A stretch of DNA of 64,000 bases from Oxyruncus cristatus (lineage: Eukaryota > Chordata > Aves > Passeriformes > Cotingidae): NCBI GenBank assembly GCA_013399855.1, contig VXAY01005967.1:149293-213292 (forward strand), read 5' to 3'. Within the stretch, counting starts at the first letter, position 1. Each line of letters begins with the position of its first letter. This document shows positions 55,128 through 64,000 of the stretch, piece after piece. The notes beneath the pieces were generated by a model. The model saw nothing but the letters and a program-made list of their open reading frames with translations, had not been told where the DNA came from and ran no database searches. Both the position numbers and the translations under genes were made by a program.

Positions 55128-58100
55128 TCACATATCTTCTAGGCTTGTATTGCCATTTGTCTTGATCACTTTAAACTTGATGTGAACTTTTGCTATTGCC
55201 GTAGCTCCAGGATCTGGAAATCCTCCACATTGCAGCTCTTCTCTCTACGAAGTTCTGCTGTCTGTCTGGACTGACACTCCCAACCTGACACCTGTCCTGT
55301 CAGAGAGCCCTCCTTCAGCCGAGGCTTCCTCAGAGTAGTGTCCCAGACTCTGGTGCTCCTGGAAATGTTTTGGCTCTTATATTATACACAGCAATGCACA
55401 GCAACTAAATTTATTGCTGTCCAGTAAGCATCAGGAGCCTACCTTTATTTTCAAGATATTGTCCCTGTTGTGTCCCTTACACCAGTCATGTCTGTCTCTT
55501 CTGTGTTGTTATCTCAGGGGCCAGAACCCCCTCTACAGCTGCAAGCATCTGGCATAATCTTCAATATTTATGCCTCTCTATACACTATATGTTTTAAGCA
55601 TCAGCTGAGAACATATCCTTTCTTCCTTACTTTAGTTCCTCTTTGTCATCGGTGTTTGTTTCTTGCTTGACTCACTGCACTTTTAATTAAACCTATAAAA
55701 TATTCATACAAATTCTTTAAATACTATATACAAAACTGTTATATTTACGCATTGGTAATTTACATTGCATAGATTTTATAAGCCTATTCTTTTACCATTA
55801 TGAGAATACCTACTGTTTAGCTAATAACTACCATATTATAAAATACATATGCTATCTATAAGCTACAGAAGTCTTAAAAACCACACAACCACACACTAAT
55901 TTAGCATATAAAGCTTTGATTTTTTTTAAGAGTGATTTCACAGAACATGTGTAATAACAAAACCACATGCTTTTTCAATTTGCCAGTTATTGTTGTTTAT
56001 TTGTTGTTTTCAAACTCTGAAAGCTGTATTTGATATTGAGAGAAAATGTATGTTTTGGTGACAAGAGGAAACTGATGGCTTTTTTTTTTTTTTCTTTTTA
56101 TTCTCTTCTTATGGAAAACTAGCAGGAAATACATCTAAATAAACAATGTAGGTGTCACTGCATGTAAAGTCAGTTCCTTGCTTGGTGTAGGGAATGACCA
56201 GTTTTAAGCACAATCAGATGTTTCTATCTGACCATCTGGCCACTATTTGTTTTATCCAAAATCCTTACACAGAGAGGAGAAAGGTGATAAGGATGAATTT
56301 TGTTGTTGTTGTTGATTGTGGTAGTAAATAATAATTTTGCTATTACTTTGTAGCAACAAAAAGGAAGCATAAAAAAAAATATTGTAGTTAAAGAAGGGAT
56401 ATTTTAAGTCAGTTATGAAGGAAGGAAAGATTTCTCCATTCAGCAAATCAGCACTTCCAACAGTTCTGATCTGAAATTTCATAAGCTTGTCTCGTCTCTC
56501 TTTTGCACAAAACCTACCCCTGAAAGCCTATCTGCATCTCACCCATGGGGAGAGCATGACCAAATCTTCAGTTAAGGTTTGTGTACATGCTCTGCACAGG
56601 AGTAGGTTTTATTCTCCATTGACCAGTTTTCATTGTCTTTATATTTTACTCTATTCAGTCACCACCCTCTTTATCTTGATTAAGCTTGACAAATTGGAAA
56701 TATTAGAGGCAAGAAAGGAAAATTTTAGTAGACACAAAGCTTCTTGATTTGACTTAAAAGCTCCAGGATAGTTTATTGTAGATTTTCAGTGATTCTGTAA
56801 TGCTATTAGAAGTTGTAATTTGAGTTTAAGTTCTGACAAAAAAGCAATGTTAATATCAACGGGTCCTTACAATTACTTTTGTGAAATTCAAAAATTTCAA
56901 GAACTTACACCTTTCCTCATTCTTTACATTACAGACTAAGAAAATGAAGGTCTGTTTTTTTAATTATGTCAATGAATAGGACTGAATACTGGCTACTGAG
57001 ATCAGATTCAGTCCATCCAAAATACCTTTTCAGACTTTAATCACATACAAATACATTGTTAAATGGAGTTAATATATTATAACTCAAACTTTATGCTGTG
57101 AGATTCAAATATTTCTGCCTCCCCTTTACAAGCTGAAATCAAATGAGCTTTTTGCTGGAGGAACATTTGTGGCAGCAAGTGTCAGGGGAGCAAAGCTACA
57201 GGTTCTCCATTAGCCCAGGGATTGAAATTAGCCAAGTAGGTACTTTCCATCCTTTTGGACATGAAGATCAGCAGCCTATTATACAAATTCCTGTTGCCAG
57301 AAAACACTCAAAAGTCTTGTTTTCTGCCTTTACTGCAGTACATCAGGGTTTCACTATTTCCATGACTTGTATTGCACACTTTGTGCTTAATTTTCTTTAA
57401 TTCACTGTGAGACACAAAATATTAACACTGTCAGCTGGAAGACTCAAACTGAAAGTAAGGTTGGTTGCTACAGTAAGAAAGCCAATTTGTGTTCTTCATT
57501 ATATCGTAGTGAATCAACACTAACTGTATTGACTTCAGTGGCGTAAGAGGTTGACAGACTTATTTCTACTTCTACGAAATGATCCATGCACCTCTAATGA
57601 TACAACAGCACAGTTAATTGTTTAACTCTGACTGAGAGGATGATGGCTGAGAATAGCAATGGTTACTTTCAAGGTTAGAGTTACAGGTGAATTTTATGCA
57701 CATTTCAAATAGGTGTACCCAGATAATTTAAATATCTGTTAAATTATTATCTATTAAAATATCTGTTCTGATTTTTTTTTTTTTTTGTCTCAACTGTTGC
57801 CTGTCTTAAACAGGATTTGATCAATGAGATGTTTAGGACCATTGCTTGACACAAGCCACCAACTCTTCTTCCTCTATATATTCTTGTCTGGACAGATAGA
57901 TAATAATCTCTTAATTAAGCCAGGCTTTTATTTATCTGTCATCATTGTTGTATTTAAGTGCATTATATGCATTATAGAAGACTTCACTGAAACGAAGAAG
58001 TATTTTATAGATCAGAAGGACTGAAACACCAAAGAAACTAGCGACAGAACTATACTTTTCAAAGGCCCAATATCAACCATCAGATATTTGATTCTTTCAG

Positions 58101-61100
58101 AGTATTTGTGTTTTTTGCCTACATGTTCATTTGCACATTTAAGTCTGCTGAAATCAGGGGGTTCAGTTTATGCATGACATGAAATACATACTCTTAAATC
58201 AAGTGAAAAAGAAAAGATAACACATTATTAGCTTTAAAAACATTGATTTGTCTGCCAGCTGTCGCCCAAGAACCTAATGGTACAGCAAGCTGTAAAGTTT
58301 CTTGTTTCCCAACAACCCAGTTTGTTGGCGTTATGTTTATCTAAACTAGGTAGGACAATAAATTCAGTAGTTTCATTCCCTAGCTCTTCTGGATGCATCT
58401 TCCATTTCCTGCGGCATATTTTAGAAAAGATCCTGAACAAACCAAGTTTCTATATAAATTAAAATATATTAACATAAGCTTTTAACTGAATTGGGCAGCA
58501 GTTCTTTGAGAAAAATAGTGGTTGATTATAAAAACAAACACAGTATCATAAGGCTGTACCATGTTGATATGGGCAGCGCTAATTACATTATGTCCTAACA
58601 TACTGAATCATGTAACCTAAACCCATATATACACATACATATCTTAGAGTTTGTCATGAGCTGGGGGCTCATACAGTCACCCATCAGACTTTCATACTTG
58701 AACTGGAAGACTAGAAGTTACCTTCTCTGCCTCAGAATAGAGGGAGGCATATTGTTTTCCACTGTGTTTTGCTAATATTTGTTGACATTTTTTTCACATC
58801 TTAGCTTCTCATCTGATGTGATTTTCATCCTTACTCATCCTTAATTCCTTAGCTCTAGCTGTTGTAAGGTAATTTAGTTCTCCTTCAATGAGGCATGACT
58901 ACTTCAAATTACTTTTATTTCTCTTCACATTAATATTATCAACATTGACATTTGAGTCTTAGATTTCTACCAATAATACTCACTCTGAATTTGAAGGTGA
59001 AACTGCAACTCTAAAAACAACGTAAAAGAGTACTGGGACTTACCATTGACAATGCACACGCAGTAAAGTATCTTTTAAAAGTTGTTTCCTTTCTTTTCCA
59101 CCAGCACGTGTGAACCCAGTTCAGAAGTACCTATTTAGCAACACACAAGATACTCACTCCTCCAAGGGAGGGACACAGACTTCTGTGCCCCCATGCAACA
59201 GGGGTTTTGTAAGTCATGTCTGAAACAAAACACAATAAAGGCAGTGAAAAGGTTCAGTCTTACTTCAGATATCTTCTAGCCAAGCCTTCACGGAACATGC
59301 TGTTATATAGCCATTTTTCCTTCTGAAATCCACTTATTCCCTGATCACCTTTAAGGTGATGTACCATTAGTTTTGACTGGGTGTTTACTGGCCCTCACTT
59401 GCCAGTAGTGACCAAGCACAGAACTAAATCAATCTTTGTCAGGCCTGTAATTGAGCACTTCCCTAATTTATGAGACAGCTTTTCCATTAACAACAAAATC
59501 CTGAGAATTAAATAAAAACAGACCTTCACAAGTGCTGCTGCATTGGTGAATAAAATAAAAACATTGATAAATGTACACCCCTTTTCCCAGGCTGACTTTG
59601 AAAAATTCTGTGTCACATAAGCAAGTCATATTCTGACAACAATTAGGAAAACTAAAATAAATAGTTGGCAATTCTTTGTTATGACAGGCTATGCAAAGTT
59701 GGATTTTTTTTTGCCAAATAATACAGTAGTCTGTGACTATGAATTATGTTATTACAGTGTGTCTGCTAGTTCATATGTATCTGTACTGTTATGCCCCCTT
59801 CACAGCATGACAGCTTCTTTGTTTCAAGTCTCATTCAGCTGAGACTTGATGAAATTTTACACAGAGGGATGAAAATATTTCCTTAAGTTTTGTTGGAATT
59901 GTTTCCATTGTTGAACTAAACCACTTACTCAAAACTCAATCTGAACATTTTTCCTTCTTTCCTTCTTTCTAATGAAGCTTTGAATGTCTCATCAATTAAG
60001 ACACTTAAACTAGATCAGATAAATCACTAAAAAATGCAAGAACCATAACAGGGAGACGGATTGATTATCTAGTAGTTATTTTCTACATCCAAGGGCTGCA
60101 TCCTTGAAACTTACATATGAATAACTCATGGGTGACAATTGTACTGTTTTTGTCAAACTTGATCATGACACAGATTTTGTGAAGTTAAAAAATAATATTT
60201 AGTTTTTCATTGAATTTCATTGAATTTTCTTCAATTCTTTTCTTCCACTTTCTGAATGTGTTTAGATTTGGAAAAATCATTTTATTACAGAACCTGTTGA
60301 TACAACACTTTCAACATCTCTTTGAAGTGAAAATGATGTTTTGAAGGTGATTACTTAAAGACACACAAATATTGAATATTTGAAATTTGTTATATTTGAT
60401 AATGCTGGATAATTTTAAATTTTTTTCATGTATGCAAATAGACACACATACTATCTAGCATACTGAGAGATTACAAGCTTCTGTAGACTATATAAAGGCT
60501 TTGGATAAATCAGAATTAAGGCTGACAGTCTCTCAATCAGATTGAACCAAGTTTTTTGAAGCTCCATAGGAATCGAGGAAAAAAAAGGAATCATACATGT
60601 TGTAGAAGCAAGAAAAATATGATTTTGGTGTTATATACCATGTTTTTTTTTTGTCCAATTGATAACAGATTTAAAATTTGAAATGCTTAAACCCTTACCA
60701 TTACAGATTTTAAGTATGGTAGGGTTGTGCTTTCAACAGTTCAATAGTTAAAAAATATGTCCAGCATTTGTTATAGATAGATCTACATAAACAGAAAGAC
60801 AATGGAACATCAATGTATGCTGGTGCAGCAGGGAAAAGGGATAAAAAAACCTCTAAGTTCTCAATATAAAATACAGATGGAAGTAGAAGAGTTTATATCA
60901 GCATTTGATGCTCCAGAGACAGCACTATAGCATTCCAGTGGATATCCATATATTTGAAGTACTGTTTACATACACAGAAAAAACCTCTAAACTCAAATTG
61001 GCAGTTGCATGTAAGTAGCATCAAGTGGTCTAAAGTCAAACATAAACGTAAGTTCTACCCGTAAAATTTTGAAGTAATGGAAGGAGAATCAAAATTGGAA

Positions 61101-61867
61101 CTAGAAGTATAAAGCAGGACTGTTAGAGGGTTCAAAAAAAAAAAAAAAGAAAAAACAAAAAATCGAGAACACAAATTCAGTGGAAATGAAAAACTGGAAG
61201 AAACAATTTTCACAATGTGGGGACAGAAATTAATCTTACAAGCCTTACTGCTGGAACAGGTGTTGCAAATTTGGTCTGTGTTCTACACATGAAGTATTTC
61301 ATTGGGACAAATACAAATGCCCTCTTTCTCTCTGCATCTGCGACTTGCCCTCCCTCCCTTTTGGCTGAAAGAGAGGCACAGCTGTGATCAGCAGCTCTTC
61401 CTATATCCTTACCACTTTGCTCCCCAGACCCCGCGTAGTCAGCTGCACTACCATCACTGCTGCTGTTGCTCTTACTCCTGGAGGAGAAAGTGAGGGAAAT
61501 AGACCAAGAAAGGTAAGAGAGAAAACAAATGCAAAGTGGTCCAAAACCCCGTCATGGCAAAACAATCTCTCATTAAACAGTGGCCAGTGAATTAAACTTT
61601 TATGTCTCCACTTTTTAGACACTGTAGAGTCACCTTCTTTAAACTCAGTTGCACATGCCTGTATTCTACCAAAGCTTTACCCTTGGTGTTCCCGGTTTAT
61701 TACCTAAGTATCTTTTCACTTGTAAATCTCTAGTTACTGCAGTAATGGTTTTGGCTATAGGCCCTAGCCCAGAATTACTCTACCATCCTGCAGACAGCAA
61801 TAACAAGGGTTGTTTTGTTCCTTCAGACAAGAGTAAACTTTCTTCTTCCTCATCCTTTGGGCCTCTC
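55128..61867. other. Unique AT-rich sequence, no gene identified
   Basis: No mobile element is recognised over 6.7 kb. The interval 55190-55680 and 61290-61860 are less AT-rich, with short open frames of no recognisable family. There are T runs at 56079-56094 and 57771-57786 and an A run at 61134-61148. Confidence 0.45.
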
Positions 61868-62703
61868 TGTAAGAGACTGGATTCGAGTCTCAGTGGATAA
61901 ATCATTGGGTTGACTCCACCAACTTGTGTGTGTTGGGGGAGGGGCCAGGTCGGAATCCACATGGCCATTCCTGCCACGGAACGCCCGTGGCCTGCGGCCC
62001 CCCGGCAGAATCGGAAGCCATGTGGCAGAGCTGTCAATCAAAAGGCCTGGCTGGTAGCCTGCCCACACCACAGCCCCTGGAGCCCCTGACCCAGCCTCTG
62101 AGGGGCTGTACTGACTGTCACTCTGGCCCAGAGCTATAACGTGGTCAGTGAGCCCGATGTCTCACCTGGGAGGGGTGACCACATGGCCAGAGCACATAAA
62201 TACAGGAGCACATGGGCTCCATCTTGCATTTCCTCGGGGGACCTGCCATCGCCATGTGAAGCTCTGGACTTCCTCAGGACTCTTTGGTGGTAGCTATGTA
62301 TTTCTCTTATTCTAACCTTTTTATTTAGTCCTTCTTTCTTCCCTTAATCTCTTTTCTTTCTTTACTCTTGCTTTCTTTATTCCTCCTTAATCTCTTTTGG
62401 GTAACTTAAAACCGATGGGTTGTATTTTAGTAAGTGTTGTGAGGGTTGTTGTGTGCTAGGTACTTTAGTGAAATGCTTCTGCCTTGGTTGTATGTTACTC
62501 CTGTGAGCCTTTTGCCAAAATACGTATTTTCTCACTAAATTGAAAGAAATCTCTTGGGAAAACCTGTTGACGTTTTCTCTTTATACAACCTCAAGGTATT
62601 AAAGAGCTAAAAGGCTTTGCGAAAATTTGGTGGTGAATTATTTTAGAGACTTAAATATAAGAAAAATGCCTGGACAGTGCATAGCTTGACCAGAGGCTTT
62701 ACA
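61868..62703 (+). mobile_element. LTR, family A, CpG-rich younger copy
   Basis: Starts TGTAAGAGACTGGATTCG and ends GCTTTACA, with the same plan as the copy at 36.0 kb: a 5' part with the TATA-like 'cacataaatacaggagca' (62193-62210), 'gtggtagctatgta', pyrimidine-rich 'ctttcttcccttaatctctt', 'gggtaacttaaaacc' and 'ccttttgccaaaatacgtatttt'. The region 61945-62020 keeps about seven CpG sites and a stretch absent from the 36-kb copy, which suggests a younger insertion since methylated CpGs decay fast. Flanks ctctc and ctagc agree at three of five positions as a possible target duplication. No coding region or primer-binding site adjoins. Confidence 0.78.
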
Positions 62704-63126
62704 CTAGCAAACTACCATGAGGTCCTTTTCTGTCCATGACTCCAGACACTGAGGTTGTGATCTATACCATTTTCTGGCAACTGGAACAAACTTCTGCCCC
62801 CCTAACTTAGTATCCTAATGGCCCACCTACAACAGGACAGTGAACTCTTCAGTGGTTTACTCCCTTGATCAAATATTAAATCTGGAATTTGACTAGTTCT
62901 CTCGACAGCAGTAAAGAGGTTCAGTAAGGCAAAGATTATAAAACATATTATAAAGTCTGTCTGATTCTGGAGAATCTTTTTTAGCTCTGACAGCTGCAAT
63001 CCCACCTGGCTGATTGTTCGACAGGATTCAGTTTAGATGTTAACCTTCTAAAAGTATCATGTTTATTTCATAGAGTGTTTAATTTACCTCACCCCCGTGG
63101 TTAATTGGATGTTTTTAGTACACACA
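62704..63126. other. Unique spacer
   Basis: Nothing recognised between the LTR and the next CR1. Confidence 0.5.
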
Positions 63127-63615
63127 GAATCAAAAAAATCACAGAATGTTTGGTGTTGGAAGGAACCTCTCCAGAAGTCAGCTGATTCAACACCTCTGCT
63201 CAGTCAGGATCCCATAGAGCAGGTTACCTAGAGACATTTCTAGCTGGGTTTTAAGTGTCTCTACAGATAGAGGCTCCACAATGTCTCTGGGAACCCTGTT
63301 CCAATATCTGACCATGTCACAGTGAAAAAAGTTGTTTGTGGTCAGCCAGAATTTAATTTTTAAATTATTCTCATTGCATCTTGTCTTGTCAGTAGGCTCT
63401 GCTGGGGAGTTTGATTCTGTTTTCTTCATTCCCTCACACCAAGTTCTCATACATATTGATGGAATCTCCCTGAGCCTTCTCTGTTTCAGGTTGAATAGTC
63501 TCAGCTTTCCCAGCATCTCCTCACATAAAAAGTGCTACTGTCCCTTATCATCTTTGAGGCCCTGTGCTGGACTTGCTCCAGTAAGTCCATATCTTTTTTT
63601 TATTAAGGAGATGAG
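63127..63615 (-). mobile_element. CR1 LINE fragment, minus strand
   Basis: On the plus strand: 'aatcacagaatgtttggtgt' (reverse of the 3' tail), 'ttggaaggaacctct', 'aggctccacaatgtctctgg', 'ccctgttccaat', 'ctgagccttctctgtttcag', 'ctcagctttcccagcatctc' and 'gccctgtgctggacttgctc'. The minus-strand frame at 63187-63516 (109 codons) is a broken remnant of the end of reverse transcriptase (it includes LGKLRLFNLKQRRLRE). The element is 5'-truncated near 63615. Confidence 0.93.
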
Positions 63616-64000
63616 AATTTATGGAGAGGATCAGTGGTCTCGTTCAAGTGAAGTATGGACTGGTCACCATTTTACAAACAAAAAAAGTGTAAGCTGAAGT
63701 AGCACAAATGAGTACATTTATTGGTTGTTTATTATGTCAGCAGTGCGATGAATTAGAAAGAGACTGAAATAAAATTAATAAATAATTTTTTAAAAAATAA
63801 ATAAACTAAAAATAAATAATTAATAGAATAAAATTAGAAAGAGATTGAAAAAAACCTGAAATATCCTCTTACACCTACTTTTAGTCCTTCACTTCCAGTT
63901 AAGACATACAGTTTGCCCCACCTCCACGCACCAAAGAGTACTCACTCTGTGGATAAACAGAGGGCTTAATTTTCCAGGGTTGTTTATCTGACACCTTTCT
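63616..64000. other. AT-rich end of window with A/T low complexity
   Basis: Around 63767-63835 the sequence consists almost only of A and T (AATA and TAAA units). Nothing else is recognised. Confidence 0.6.

Noticed and set aside
1..64000. tRNA, rRNA, CRISPR arrays and bacterial-type operons
   Set aside because: No cloverleaf with a clear B box, no rRNA-like block and no spaced direct-repeat array was found; the repeat content is that of a bird genome.

Overview
This 64-kb window looks like AT-rich, gene-poor vertebrate DNA, almost certainly from a bird. The evidence is repeat content: at least nine CR1 LINE fragments in both orientations, several with the typical ATTCTATG-like 3' ends, plus LTRs of endogenous retroviruses whose ends resemble LTRs that I recall as common in songbirds. 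'Bird' is well supported; 'passerine' is inference. I find no intact, recognisable host protein-coding gene, no tRNA or rRNA gene and no CRISPR. The window is best read as intergenic sequence or the inside of a very large intron.

Layout. 1-13.7 kb: mostly unique AT-rich DNA with a TG microsatellite (839-985), a pyrimidine tract (9079-9184), a small palindrome and one very old CR1 scrap. 13.7-14.6 kb: the best-preserved CR1 fragment (+), encoding the C-terminal part of reverse transcriptase. 15.3-16.6 kb: two fragments of a much older, non-CR1-like LINE; one (minus strand, 16200-16575) still reads the fingers region of reverse transcriptase in frame. 16.6-30 kb: mainly unique sequence with old CR1 scraps and some coding-like segments of unknown origin (26.1 and 27.8-28.7 kb). 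30.4-36.8 kb: three CR1 fragments, a G/T-rich low-complexity tract, and an LTR that abuts and possibly interrupts a CR1. 38.6-41.2 kb: a GC-richer unclassified insertion with an A-tail, then an unrecognised minus-strand reading frame (40746-41169) that begins with a good ATG and is broken once in an A14 run. 43.1-45.5 kb: the longest CR1 (minus) followed by a CR1 scrap and a 5'-truncated LTR. 50.3-55.1 kb: three related LTR pieces, one with a retroviral primer-binding-site-like sequence and one a textbook solo LTR with a perfect 5-bp target-site duplication. 61.9-62.7 kb: a CpG-rich LTR of the same family as the one at 36.0 kb. 63.1-63.6 kb: a last CR1.

Assembly quality matters. There is a 28-base N gap inside a poly(A) run (41473-41500). 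A single N at 51376 separates two apparently identical copies of about 640 bp that differ only by one TTTCA unit of a TTTTA/TTTCA microsatellite. The second copy starts in the middle of an LTR, so this is most simply an unmerged overlap of two contig ends rather than a real duplication.

No system of cooperating genes is visible. The items most worth following up are the unknown minus-strand frame at 40.7-41.2 kb, the ancient LINE reverse transcriptase remnant, the unclassified A-tailed insertion, and the false-duplication candidate.
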